Origin: Flavobacteriales bacterium
GTDB lineage: Bacteria; Bacteroidota; Bacteroidia; Flavobacteriales_E; Vicingaceae
Reading direction: 5' to 3'
NCBI GenBank assembly: GCA_020635795.1
Contig: JACJZD010000001.1
Coordinates: forward strand, 1 to 64,000
Length of the DNA: 64,000 nt
Each line of letters starts with the position of its first letter. The first letter of the stretch is position 1. Below are positions 9,756 to 17,444 of this stretch, in pieces. The translations under genes were made by a program, and so were the position numbers. The notes under the pieces were generated by a model that saw only the letters and a program-made list of their open reading frames with translations, made no database searches and was not told the DNA's origin.

Positions 9756-9789
9756 AACGATCGGTTTTTCCAATTAAACGGTCGGTTTT
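9756..9789. promoter_or_regulatory. Candidate direct-repeat operator
   Basis: Two copies of a 13-mer, AACGATCGGTTTT (9756-9768) and AACGGTCGGTTTT (9777-9789), differ at one base and repeat with a 21-bp period, i.e. two turns on the same DNA face. They lie about 140 bases upstream of the S41 peptidase start, in a 235-base gap that otherwise shows nothing. The arrangement fits a dimeric regulator that binds direct repeats; the regulator is not identifiable. Confidence 0.35.
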
Positions 9790-9850
9790 GGTAAAAAAGT
9801 ATTTGCAACTAAAATAAAATTTGAATTTATTAGAATAAAAGAGAAATTAC

Positions 9851-10957
9851 TTATCTAATTTCTTTGACTAAAGCATAAAGCTTTTGTTGTTCGTTTTCCC
9901 AACACAATTCTTCTTTTGCTTTTAAGCAATTTGTAGCGTATTGTTTAAGGAGAGTTTCATTACTAAACAACTCATTAATTTTTTCAGCAATTTTTTCAGG
10001 TGTAATCACTTCTATTGTCTCCCCAACGTTATACGTAGAAACTATTTTTTTCATTTCGGGCAAATCGGAAGTTAAAACGGGGACAGCAGCATTAATGTAG
10101 TCGAACAATTTGTTTGGTAATGCGTATTTGTAATTCAAACCAACATTTTCTTCTAAACTAACACCTAAATCGGCTTGGTACGTATAATGAGGAAGTAATT
10201 CAAAAGGTATTTTTCCCAATAAAGTAACTTTATCTTGCAACTTTAAATCCAAAATTTGTTGCACTATTTTGTCAAAAACGTCACCATCACCAATAATATA
10301 AAGGTGTGTATTTTCAATCTGTTGCATGGCCGCTATTAATGGCTCCAAACCTCTATTTATATTCACCCAACCTTGATATAGAATGATTTTTTTACCGTCT
10401 ATTTTAATATTTTTTACTTCGTAATGTGCTTTAATTTTAATGGGTAAATTTCTGATTACAGTAATTTTCACACCATATTTAGCCGAGTATTCATCTGCAA
10501 TTTGTGGACTTACGGTAACCACATTTTTTAATTTAGGAAAAAACCATTGTTCAATGGTTTGCCATATTTTTTGAACTTTTGGGCGATTTACCAATTCAGG
10601 AACTTCGGTAAAATATTCGTGGCTATCGTAAATTAATTTTACGCCTTTAATTTTTGAAATAAGGTAATTGGCTGGTAAGGTGTCTAAATCGTTACTCCAA
10701 AGCAGGGTAGATTTAGAAAATAATAGAAAGAAAAACAAACGAATGTTGTAATTGGCGTAAAACAAAAAACCAGTATTAAACCACAAATTAAATCGTTTGG
10801 TTTTATATTTTCTATCAATGGGTAATGAGTTGTTAAGTTTTCTGCCAACGAGGACAACCTCGTAGTTTAACCCAACAAACGAAGAACAAATACGGTTAAC
10901 ACGTTGGTCTGTAACCAAGTCGTTTGTAACCGAAATAATTATTTGTTGTTTGCTCAT
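9851..10957 (-). CDS. Family 4 glycosyltransferase
   Basis: The 368-residue protein has the two-Rossmann-domain organisation of GT-B enzymes. The N-terminal half includes LIYDSHEYFTEVPEL, a pattern common in GT4 proteins. The C-terminal half begins at IILYQGWVNINRGLEPL and carries the donor-binding region YALPNKLFDYINAAVPVL, where the usual E-x7-E is replaced by a K/D-containing version also seen in other GT4 members. There is no signal peptide or transmembrane helix, so it is likely cytoplasmic or peripheral. It is not linked to the main polysaccharide locus 15 kb away. Donor and acceptor are unknown. Confidence 0.85.
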   Translation of the reverse strand: MSKQQIIISVTNDLVTDQRVNRICSSFVGLNYEVVLVGRKLNNSLPIDRKYKTKRFNLWFNTGFLFYANYNIRLFFFLLFSKSTLLWSNDLDTLPANYLISKIKGVKLIYDSHEYFTEVPELVNRPKVQKIWQTIEQWFFPKLKNVVTVSPQIADEYSAKYGVKITVIRNLPIKIKAHYEVKNIKIDGKKIILYQGWVNINRGLEPLIAAMQQIENTHLYIIGDGDVFDKIVQQILDLKLQDKVTLLGKIPFELLPHYTYQADLGVSLEENVGLNYKYALPNKLFDYINAAVPVLTSDLPEMKKIVSTYNVGETIEVITPEKIAEKINELFSNETLLKQYATNCLKAKEELCWENEQQKLYALVKEIR

Positions 10958-11083
10958 GGTAGTGTAAAACTAATAGATTATAGCAAACCTATCAACATTG
11001 CACTATGAATATTTATTGTGAAGATTAGAATTAATAATAAAATAACTCGATACATTTGGCTTATTGTTAATGATACTCTTTTA

Positions 11084-11157
11084 TGTCATTTTAAGTATGT
11101 TAATTGTCATCCTGAGCTTGTCGAAGGATATTTTACAGTTCGACACTCACTGTGACA
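11084..11157. repeat. Dispersed TGTCA...TGACA repeat element
   Basis: A 74-base stretch bounded by TGTCA and TGACA contains CATCCTGAGCTTGTCGAAGG, a phrase I recognise as a common intergenic repeat in Bacteroidota and other bacteria, plus a partial inverted partner (TTCGACACTCACTGTGAC). It fills most of the gap upstream of ddl. No coding potential is seen. Confidence 0.5.
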
Positions 11158-11172
11158 GAATTTTAGAAAACT

Positions 11173-12141
11173 ATGAAAACAATTGCTATTCTTGAAGGTG
11201 GCTATAGTCACGAAAAAGTAATTTCATTAAGAAGTGCTGAAACTGTGTTTCAACAGATTGATAGAGAAAAGTATGCTCCAATTAAGGTGAGAATTGACGA
11301 AGAAGGCTGGTTTGCTTTTGTAGATGGAGAGAAAATTGAAGTAAATAGAAACGATTTTTCTATTTTAGTGAACGGCAAAAAAAAAGTTTTTGAATTGGCT
11401 TTTATTGTAATACATGGTACGCCAGGGGAAGACGGGAAATTACAAGCCTATTTCGACATGTTAAACATTCCTTATAGTACTTGCAGTCAGTTGGCTTCTA
11501 CACTTACCTTTAATAAATTTGTGTGTAATCAATTCTTAAAAAACTTTAACATACCTGTTGCCAATGCGGTGTTGATTCGGAAAAATGAAAAATTTGATGA
11601 CGCCGATATTATCAACAAAGTGGGATTACCTTGTTTTGTTAAGCCTGCTGATGGGGGAAGTAGTTTTGGTGTTACCAAAGTTAAAGAGCAAAGCCAGCTG
11701 AAAGCAGCTATCGAATTAGCTTTAAGTCACGGTACTCAAGCGATTATTGAATCGTTTATGCAAGGTAGAGAATTTACTAATGGTATTTATAAAGGAAAAA
11801 ACGGAATAAAAGTGTTGCCAATAACCGAGATTGTTTCCGATAACGAATTTTTTGATTTTAATGCAAAATATTCTGGAGAATCAAAAGAAATTACTCCAGC
11901 TGAGTTACCATTAGATATTGAAAAAACGATAAAAGCTACCACTCAAAAAATATATGAAATTTTAGATTTAAGCGGAATTTGCAGAGCTGATTATATTGTT
12001 GTTAACGATGTACCACATCTAATTGAAATCAATACTGTTCCAGGTCAATCGGCACAAAGCATTATTCCACAAATGGCTGCCCATGAAGGTATTTCACTTA
12101 AAGAATTGTTTAACGATGTAATCAGTGTTGCGTTAAGCTAA
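11173..12141 (+). CDS. ddl: D-alanine--D-alanine ligase
   Basis: This ATP-grasp enzyme joins two D-alanines for peptidoglycan precursor synthesis in the cytoplasm. The 322 residues carry the N-terminal EGGYSHEKVISLRSA motif, the HGTPGEDGKLQ loop, the ATP-grasp CFVKPADGGSSFGVTKV segment and the C-terminal metal/substrate site RADYIV...IEINTVPGQ. Length is normal for the family. Start ATG 11173 is the natural one, directly followed by the first strand. It stands alone between a dispersed repeat and a convergent regulator-like gene that overlaps its 3' end by nine bases. Confidence 0.95.
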   Translation: MKTIAILEGGYSHEKVISLRSAETVFQQIDREKYAPIKVRIDEEGWFAFVDGEKIEVNRNDFSILVNGKKKVFELAFIVIHGTPGEDGKLQAYFDMLNIPYSTCSQLASTLTFNKFVCNQFLKNFNIPVANAVLIRKNEKFDDADIINKVGLPCFVKPADGGSSFGVTKVKEQSQLKAAIELALSHGTQAIIESFMQGREFTNGIYKGKNGIKVLPITEIVSDNEFFDFNAKYSGESKEITPAELPLDIEKTIKATTQKIYEILDLSGICRADYIVVNDVPHLIEINTVPGQSAQSIIPQMAAHEGISLKELFNDVISVALS

Positions 12142-12546
12142 CTTTCTAGATTCAAGCTTATTGATAAGCGAACTTAAGTATTTTAAAATCTCTAGAGATA
12201 AACCATTGTTGTTGGATAACAACTCTTTAAAATCGGAAATTAATACCTTGTAAACGATAGATGGTTGCAGTACCAGTGCTGAATATTCACAATCGTGGTC
12301 GTTAAAAATTAAATCAACACCTACTATTTCGCCATCGTTTTGGCTCATAATTTCTATTTTTTTCTCTTGTTTGTCTTTTACTAAAGCCACTTCACCCTTT
12401 TCAATCAAATAGATGTATTCTTTATGATCGCCTTCTTTAAACAATACCTCGCCCTGAGCAAAAGAAATACCTTTATTGGCAATTGATTTTATTCTCTCAA
12501 TCAAATCTACCGACAATGCATTTAATTTATTTTTACTCTTATTCAA
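12133..12546 (-). CDS. Stand-alone cyclic-nucleotide-binding-fold protein
   Basis: The 137 residues form only the sensor half of a Crp-type protein: FAQGEVLFKEGDHKEYIYLIEKGEVALVKD is the canonical start of the cNMP-binding barrel. No helix-turn-helix follows. The phosphate-binding cassette lacks the usual R-(S/T)-A arginine (EYSALVLQ instead), so binding of a cyclic nucleotide is doubtful. It lies 108 bases downstream of the Fnr-like regulator gene in the same orientation and overlaps the 3' end of ddl by nine bases. It could modulate the neighbouring regulator or another protein, but nothing in the sequence proves this. Confidence 0.75.
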   Translation of the reverse strand: MNKSKNKLNALSVDLIERIKSIANKGISFAQGEVLFKEGDHKEYIYLIEKGEVALVKDKQEKKIEIMSQNDGEIVGVDLIFNDHDCEYSALVLQPSIVYKVLISDFKELLSNNNGLSLEILKYLSSLINKLESRKLA

Positions 12547-12654
12547 AACTTGTATTCTTCTTTTAAATTTAGTTTGATAAAGCTAAACCCTTCGTGAGCA
12601 ACTAAAAATGATTAGTATCATATCAAAATATGATAAAATTCACTTTAACCTGCT

Positions 12655-13374
12655 TTAGTCGAAAATGTTAGCTGTTCTAAAAAGTTTTTTTAGGTCTAGT
12701 ATTTTAATGTCTTTACCGTCTAGTTCTATGATTTTATCCTTATGAAATTCCGATAAAATTCGAATAGATGTTTCGGTGGTGGTTCCAGCAATATTTGCAA
12801 TTTCTTTTCTAGTTAAGTTGGAATCGATGGTTTTGTTATCTTCTTTTAAACCATAAGCCTCATGCAAAAGTAAAATGGCTTCTGCTATACGTTCTCGCAC
12901 ATGTTTTTGAGCCATGTGTGTAATTTTTTCTTCTGCCCGCTTTAAATCATCCGACAGCAAATCCATTAAAGAAAAAGAAAAATTGCTGTTGGTTTTGATA
13001 AGGTTGATAATTGCTGGTTTCGAAATAAAACAAACTTCGGTATCCTCTAAAGCAGTAGCTGATGCAAAATAGCTGTCGCTATTTAAAACCGAGCGATAAC
13101 CAATAATGTTTGAGGTATTTGCTAAACGTACAATTTGTTCTTTGCCCTCATCACCCAATTTGTGAATTTTTACTTTGCCAGAATGTATACAATAAATACC
13201 ATGCGGCTGATTTCCTTCACTAAAAATAACCTGCCCACGTTTAAAGGTCATGTTTCTTTTTCCTTGCGAAAGCGTATCTAACTCGTCATTAGTTAGGCAG
13301 CAAAAAATGGAACTCCCAGCCTGCTTGTTCTGACACAAGGTACACGAGGGAACTTGATTTTTATTAAAAGTCAT
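12655..13374 (-). CDS. Crp/Fnr-family regulator with FNR-like cysteines
   Basis: I start at ATG 13372-13374 (239 residues). The longer start at 13431 lies inside an operator palindrome and adds no conserved sequence. An N-terminal cysteine cluster (C11-x2-C14, C25-C26) precedes the effector barrel (FKRGQVIFSEGNQPHGIYCIHSG). C115 in ALEDTEVCFIS aligns with FNR Cys122 in ALETSMVCEIP. This pattern could hold an oxygen- or NO-sensing Fe-S cluster, but that is inferred. The helix-turn-helix LTRKEIANIAGTTTETSIRIL has the E and R of the superfamily recognition helix. It diverges from the Moco operon across a TGA-N6-TCA palindrome, so it probably controls that operon and itself. Confidence 0.85.
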   Translation of the reverse strand: MTFNKNQVPSCTLCQNKQAGSSIFCCLTNDELDTLSQGKRNMTFKRGQVIFSEGNQPHGIYCIHSGKVKIHKLGDEGKEQIVRLANTSNIIGYRSVLNSDSYFASATALEDTEVCFISKPAIINLIKTNSNFSFSLMDLLSDDLKRAEEKITHMAQKHVRERIAEAILLLHEAYGLKEDNKTIDSNLTRKEIANIAGTTTETSIRILSEFHKDKIIELDGKDIKILDLKKLFRTANIFD

Positions 13375-13394
13375 AGTTAAAAAACACTTTTTTT

Positions 13395-13402
13395 CAAATA
13401 TC
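13395..13402 (-). promoter_or_regulatory. Candidate -7 element of the fnr-like gene
   Basis: On the minus strand this reads GATATTTG, seven of eight positions of TAnnTTTG. With a transcription start about five bases further, near 13390, the operator palindrome would be centred at about -41.5, the class II activator position. The start site is estimated, not shown. Confidence 0.3.
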
Positions 13403-13424
13403 GAATTATCCAAACAATTAAAAC

Positions 13425-13438
13425 CTGACATATGTCAG
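13425..13438. promoter_or_regulatory. Perfect Crp/Fnr-type operator palindrome
   Basis: CTGACATATGTCAG is a perfect 14-bp palindrome between the divergent regulator and moeA. Its TGA-N6-TCA spacing is that of Crp/Fnr-superfamily sites (compare FNR TTGAT-N4-ATCAA and NNR/DNR TTGAC-N4-GTCAA). It is the best candidate binding site for the adjacent Fnr-like protein and could serve both promoters. Confidence 0.6.
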
Positions 13439-13461
13439 ATTTTTAAATCCCATAAATTAAA

Positions 13462-13469
13462 TAACTTTA
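13462..13469 (+). promoter_or_regulatory. Candidate -7 element of the Moco operon
   Basis: TAACTTTA matches seven of eight positions of TAnnTTTG. A start site near 13474 would put the palindrome centre at about -42 and leave a leader of about 13 bases before moeA. There is no convincing -33 element, as expected for a promoter that depends on an activator. All of this is inference from spacing. Confidence 0.3.
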
Positions 13470-13486
13470 CCTAAAAATCTAATGCA

Positions 13487-14665
13487 ATGATAAGTGTAGA
13501 AGAGGCTAAAAATCTGGTGTTAACCAATATTCAACAACAAGAAAAAAAGCGTGTCGCAATAAATTCGGCGTTAAATTATTTTTTGGCGGAGGATGTTTTA
13601 GCGCCTATTTGTGTGCCTTTGTTTAACCAATCAGCCATGGATGGATATGCCTTTAAATTTGAAGATGTACATCAACAGCTTAACATTGTTGACACTATTC
13701 CAGCTGGCGATGTTAGAATTGTAGAAGTAAAGAAAGGAGAAGCTGTGCGAATATTTACGGGGTCTAAAGTGCCTGATTCGTGTGATACGGTGGTGATGCA
13801 AGAATTGACAACAGTTAACAGAAATCTACTTACTGTTAAGGATGAAGGGTTGAAGTTTGGCGGGAACGTTCGTAAAAAAGGAAACCAAATTAAAGAAGGA
13901 GATGTTGCTCTAAAAAAAGGAACGAGAATAAACGCTGCTGCAATTGGCTTTTTAACCACTCTTGGTTTTACTCATGTAGAAGTCTTTGATTTGCCTAAAA
14001 TAACTGTAATTGCAACAGGTAGCGAATTGGTAGAGTTGGGTAGACCATTAAACGAAGGGCAAATTTACGAATCGAACACACACATGTTGAATGCAGGCAT
14101 ACAGCAAATAGGAATAACACCTATCATTCATGTGGTTAAAGATGATGTGGCTGCAACTGAAAAGCTTATTCAAGAGGCATTGATAAATGCTGATTTTTTA
14201 ATTCTTTCTGGAGGTATTTCTGTTGGTGATTACGATTTTGTAAAAGAATCGTTACTTAAAAATGGAGTGGAAGAAATCTTTTATAAAATAAAGCAAAAAC
14301 CAGGCAAGCCATTGTTTTTTGGAAAAAAAGGAGAAAAAGCAATTTTTGCTTTACCAGGAAATCCTGCAGCAGCATTAAATTGTTTTTACATGTATGTGTT
14401 GCCAGCAATTAATTTGGCAATGGGGTCGTTAACCCCCTTTTTACCTATTGTTAAACTACCATTGGCAGATAAGTACATTAAAAAGGAAGGACGAGCACAG
14501 TTTTTAAAAGCACAATTTAACCCTAATGGGGTTTCATTAATGTTAGGGCAAGATTCTGATGCACTACAATCGTTTGCATTGGCTAATGGCTTAGTGTATA
14601 TTGCTGCCGAAAAAGTAACTGTAGAGCAAAATGAATTGGTAGATGTTTATTTGTTGCCAAATTAA
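13487..14665 (+). CDS. moeA: Molybdopterin molybdenumtransferase MoeA
   Basis: MoeA inserts molybdate into adenylated molybdopterin, a late step of molybdenum-cofactor synthesis in the cytoplasm. The 392-residue protein has the family's domain order, with NQSAMDGYAF near the N-terminus, GQIYESNTHML and ILSGGISVGDYDFVKE in the MoCF-like central domain, KPGKPLFFGKK and ALPGNPAAALNCF after it, and a C-terminal beta domain. Length is normal. It is the first gene of the plus-strand Moco operon and lies 50 bases from the palindromic operator, which puts the cluster under probable Fnr-type control. Confidence 0.95.
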   Translation: MISVEEAKNLVLTNIQQQEKKRVAINSALNYFLAEDVLAPICVPLFNQSAMDGYAFKFEDVHQQLNIVDTIPAGDVRIVEVKKGEAVRIFTGSKVPDSCDTVVMQELTTVNRNLLTVKDEGLKFGGNVRKKGNQIKEGDVALKKGTRINAAAIGFLTTLGFTHVEVFDLPKITVIATGSELVELGRPLNEGQIYESNTHMLNAGIQQIGITPIIHVVKDDVAATEKLIQEALINADFLILSGGISVGDYDFVKESLLKNGVEEIFYKIKQKPGKPLFFGKKGEKAIFALPGNPAAALNCFYMYVLPAINLAMGSLTPFLPIVKLPLADKYIKKEGRAQFLKAQFNPNGVSLMLGQDSDALQSFALANGLVYIAAEKVTVEQNELVDVYLLPN

Positions 14666-14749
14666 AATTTAGGTACTGATAAAAATCATAGAAAAAAGAA
14701 AATTTAGCCATTACTTTTACTTATCGTTATTTATTAGATTATACAACGC

Positions 14750-15094
14750 ATGACAGTTAAGAATTATAAAATAAAAAGCCGAGTGTGGGTTGATGGTGAG
14801 TTTGGGACATTTTTGGCTGAAGGCAGAATTGCTTTGTTAAAGGAAATTATTTCGACTGGTTCGATTAGTTCGGCTGCAAAACAAATGAAAATGAGTTATA
14901 AAAAAGCTTGGGAAATGATTGATGCCATGAACAAAGAAGCCGAACAACCATTAGTAGTTAGAGTGTCGGGAGGAAAAGGTGGAGGGGGAACTCAAGTTAC
15001 CAAAGAAGGAGAGAAAATGATCAAATTATTTGAGAAGTTAAACAAAAACTGTCAGGCATATTTAGATAAAGAATTAATAAAGATTTTTGGATAA
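14750..15094 (+). CDS. ModE-type winged-helix protein (HTH domain only)
   Basis: The 114 residues match the N-terminal DNA-binding domain of ModE: FLAEGRIALLKEIISTGSISSAAKQMKMSYKKAWEMIDAMN followed by the wing-like GGKGGGGTQVTKEGE. The C-terminal molybdate-binding MopI/TOBE domains of full ModE are absent, so molybdate sensing is not evident. Short ModE-like proteins of this kind are common in Bacteroidota. It follows moeA by 84 bases and overlaps mobA by a few bases, so it belongs to the operon. A role as a molybdenum-related regulator is inferred from family and context; the LysR label sometimes given to such HTH domains is less fitting. Confidence 0.8.
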   Translation: MTVKNYKIKSRVWVDGEFGTFLAEGRIALLKEIISTGSISSAAKQMKMSYKKAWEMIDAMNKEAEQPLVVRVSGGKGGGGTQVTKEGEKMIKLFEKLNKNCQAYLDKELIKIFG

Positions 15095-15650
15095 ATTGGA
15101 TTTTGGGGCATTTATATTAGCAGGAGGAAAAAGCTCAAGAATGGGCAATGATAAAGGATTGTTGATGTTGAACAACAAACCGATGATAGTTCATGTTATT
15201 GAAACGTTAAAGCAATTAACAACAGATATTATAATTGTTTCAAACCAAGCGGAATACAACGAATTTGGATTGCCCGTTTTTGAAGATATGATTAAAGACG
15301 CTGGTCCATTAGCAGGAATATATACGGGGCTGACGCGCTCAAAACACAAAAAAAATATTGTGGTTAGTTGCGATGTGCCTTTTGTAAGTGTCGAATTATT
15401 AACCTTTTTGCTTGAAAATAGTTGGGAAAACGACGTGACTATTCCATTAAAAAACAATAAAACACACCAAGTAATAGGAGTGTATGATAAGGATTGTGTT
15501 GAGGTGTTTAAACAAGAATTGGAAAACAATCAACGAAAAATGAAAGTCGCATTAGAAAAAGTGAAATTGAATGTGGTTGATGCAAACAGGTTTGATGAAA
15601 AAGAATTTTTCAATGTAAATACACCACAAGAACTTAACGAATTACGATGA
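15087..15650 (+). CDS. mobA: Molybdenum cofactor guanylyltransferase MobA
   Basis: MobA attaches GMP to molybdenum cofactor to make the guanine dinucleotide form used by DMSO-reductase-family enzymes such as nitrate and formate enzymes. The protein has the nucleotidyltransferase signature LAGGKSSRMGNDK near residues 11-23, DAGPLAGI, and the metal-binding VVSCDVPFVS. Both plausible starts are TTG (15087 and 15096); the second follows the modE-like stop by one base. The C-terminus overlaps moaD by four bases. MobA's presence suggests at least one bis-MGD enzyme elsewhere in the genome, since none is in this window. Confidence 0.9.
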   Translation: MDKLDFGAFILAGGKSSRMGNDKGLLMLNNKPMIVHVIETLKQLTTDIIIVSNQAEYNEFGLPVFEDMIKDAGPLAGIYTGLTRSKHKKNIVVSCDVPFVSVELLTFLLENSWENDVTIPLKNNKTHQVIGVYDKDCVEVFKQELENNQRKMKVALEKVKLNVVDANRFDEKEFFNVNTPQELNELR

Positions 15651-15889
15651 ATTTAAAGGTAAAATATTTTGGAATGCTTGCTGAGGCTGTGGGTTGCCAA
15701 GAAGATGAAATACAAGTTACTACCTCACAAATATCAGTGGTTGAATTAACAGAGCAAGTAGTTCAAAAACATCCAAAATTAAATACGATGAGTTTTAAAG
15801 TTGCTGTAAACCAAAGTGTAGTTGATACCAATTTGATTATTACTGAAACCGACGAAATTGCTTTTTTACCGCCATTTGCTGGAGGATAA
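15647..15889 (+). CDS. moaD: Molybdopterin synthase sulfur carrier subunit MoaD
   Basis: This 80-residue ubiquitin-fold protein ends in PPFAGG, the diglycine tail that is adenylated and converted to a thiocarboxylate so that it can donate sulfur to precursor Z. The start overlaps the mobA stop (ATGA arrangement) and the stop is followed within five bases by moeB, its activating enzyme. The large subunit, moaE, is two genes downstream. Size and tail are exactly as expected. ThiS is the only realistic alternative, and the neighbours exclude it. Confidence 0.92.
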   Translation: MNLKVKYFGMLAEAVGCQEDEIQVTTSQISVVELTEQVVQKHPKLNTMSFKVAVNQSVVDTNLIITETDEIAFLPPFAGG

Positions 15890-15893
15890 ATGA

Positions 15894-16985
15894 ATGTTAG
15901 ACGATAAAGAAAAATACAGATACAGTCGTCATTTACTTTTAGATAAAGTAGGTGAACTTGGTCAGCAAAAACTGAAAGCTGCGAAGGTGTTGGTTATTGG
16001 TGCTGGAGGGTTGGGTTGTCCTGTTTTGCAGTATTTAACTGCGGCAGGGGTTGGTACAATTGGAATAATTGATTTTGATAAGGTGGACGAAACTAATTTG
16101 CAACGACAAATTTTGTTTTCCATTAACGATATTGGTAAAAATAAAGCCATAGCTGCAAAAGAACGATTAGAACAACTCAATCAATTTGTAAAATTTGAAG
16201 TGAATGTTGAAAAATTAACATCAAAAAATGCATTGTCAATTTTTAATAATTATGATGTAGTTGTAGATGGTACTGATAATTTTTCTACACGATATTTGGT
16301 AAATGATGCGTGTGTTATCAAGCAAAAACCATTGGTTTACGGGGCAATCTATAAATTTGAAGGACAAGTATCGGTGTTTAATTACCAAAATGGACCTTCG
16401 TATCGTTGTTTGTTTCCGGAGCCACCAAAACCAGGTAGTGTTCCAAGTTGTTCTGATGTTGGCGTAATAGGTGTTTTGCCTGGAATAATTGGCACTCAAC
16501 AAGCCAACGAAGCACTTAAAATTATTTTAGAAATTGGAACTCCTTTGTCAGGTAAATTACTAATGTATGATGCTTTACAAAGCAGTTTTACAACTCTAAA
16601 AGTGAATCGTTCGGAAGAACAAATTACAAAAGTGTTGAATTCAAAAAATGAATTTGAAAATAATGATTATGACCTGTTTTGTGGAATAAAACCAGCAGGA
16701 TTAAAGGGAGAAATAACATCATCAGAACTAAAAAAAATACTAGAGAATGAAGCCCTTCAATTGCTTGATGTTAGAGAAGAGTGGGAGCAACCTAAAATTG
16801 AACACTTTGAGGTGTTGAATATTCCTCTTAACCAAATACCAGTGAGTTTAGCACAAATAGATAAAACTAAAAAAACGGTGGTTATTTGTCAGCATGGAGT
16901 ACGAAGTTTAAAAGCCATTGAGTTTTTGAAAGCCAATGGATTTAATAATTTGATTAATCTAACAGGTGGTATGGCTACCTATTAA
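15894..16985 (+). CDS. moeB: MoeB-type adenylyltransferase fused to rhodanese domain
   Basis: Residues 1-250 form an E1-like adenylating domain (ATP loop GAGGLGCP at 36-43, NLQRQILF, DGTDNFSTRYLVND, Cys186 in VPSCSDVG). Residues about 275-363 are a rhodanese with active-site Cys332 in VICQHGVRS. It should adenylate the MoaD C-terminus, and the rhodanese could deliver sulfur for the thiocarboxylate, combining two steps as in MOCS3-type proteins. Both zinc CxxC motifs of classic MoeB are broken: the first is S169-Y-R-C172 and the second has a single Cys263. It follows moaD by four bases, which supports MoeB over ThiF. Confidence 0.88.
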   Translation: MLDDKEKYRYSRHLLLDKVGELGQQKLKAAKVLVIGAGGLGCPVLQYLTAAGVGTIGIIDFDKVDETNLQRQILFSINDIGKNKAIAAKERLEQLNQFVKFEVNVEKLTSKNALSIFNNYDVVVDGTDNFSTRYLVNDACVIKQKPLVYGAIYKFEGQVSVFNYQNGPSYRCLFPEPPKPGSVPSCSDVGVIGVLPGIIGTQQANEALKIILEIGTPLSGKLLMYDALQSSFTTLKVNRSEEQITKVLNSKNEFENNDYDLFCGIKPAGLKGEITSSELKKILENEALQLLDVREEWEQPKIEHFEVLNIPLNQIPVSLAQIDKTKKTVVICQHGVRSLKAIEFLKANGFNNLINLTGGMATY

Positions 16986-16996
16986 ACAATAGAAAT

Positions 16997-17440
16997 ATGA
17001 GTGAGAAAAAAATTAAAAATGTCTTTGTCGAAGGACCAATTACTCCAGAGAAAATTGCCAATTCCATTGCACATCATCAAGTAAAAACGAATATTGGTGC
17101 TCACGATATTTTTTTGGGACAAGTTAGAGCCGACGAAATTGATGGGAAAATTGTTGCTGCAATTGATTATTCTGCTTACGAAGAAATGGCAAATAAAGTA
17201 TTTGATGACATTCGAGAATCAGCATTTGATAAATATGATTTAACTTGTGCTCACATTTATCATAGCAAAGGAATAGTTAAAGCAGGCGAATTGTGTTTGT
17301 TTGTTTTTACATCGTCGAAACACAGAGCAATGGCTTTTGATGCTTGCAGGTACATCACAGAAGAAATTAAAGCAAAAGCACCCGTTTTTGGTAAAGAAAT
17401 ATTTGAGGACGAAACTCATCAATGGAAAGTAAATAAATAG
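16997..17440 (+). CDS. moaE: Molybdopterin synthase catalytic subunit MoaE
   Basis: MoaE with MoaD converts cyclic pyranopterin monophosphate to molybdopterin. The 147 residues include the conserved GAHDIFLGQVR, the central IYHSKGIVKAGELCLFVF and the catalytic region HRAMAFDACRYITEEIKAKA followed by PVFGKE, whose lysine corresponds to the active-site lysine of the PxWKKE motif. Length is normal. It sits 11 bases after moeB and four bases before moaC-mogA in the same operon. Confidence 0.93.
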   Translation: MSEKKIKNVFVEGPITPEKIANSIAHHQVKTNIGAHDIFLGQVRADEIDGKIVAAIDYSAYEEMANKVFDDIRESAFDKYDLTCAHIYHSKGIVKAGELCLFVFTSSKHRAMAFDACRYITEEIKAKAPVFGKEIFEDETHQWKVNK

Positions 17441-17444
17441 ATAC

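Noticed and set aside
13375..13431. Longer N-terminus for the Fnr-like regulator starting at 13431
   Set aside because: That ATG lies inside the operator palindrome, and the extra 19 residues show no family similarity; the internal ATG gives a standard regulator length.
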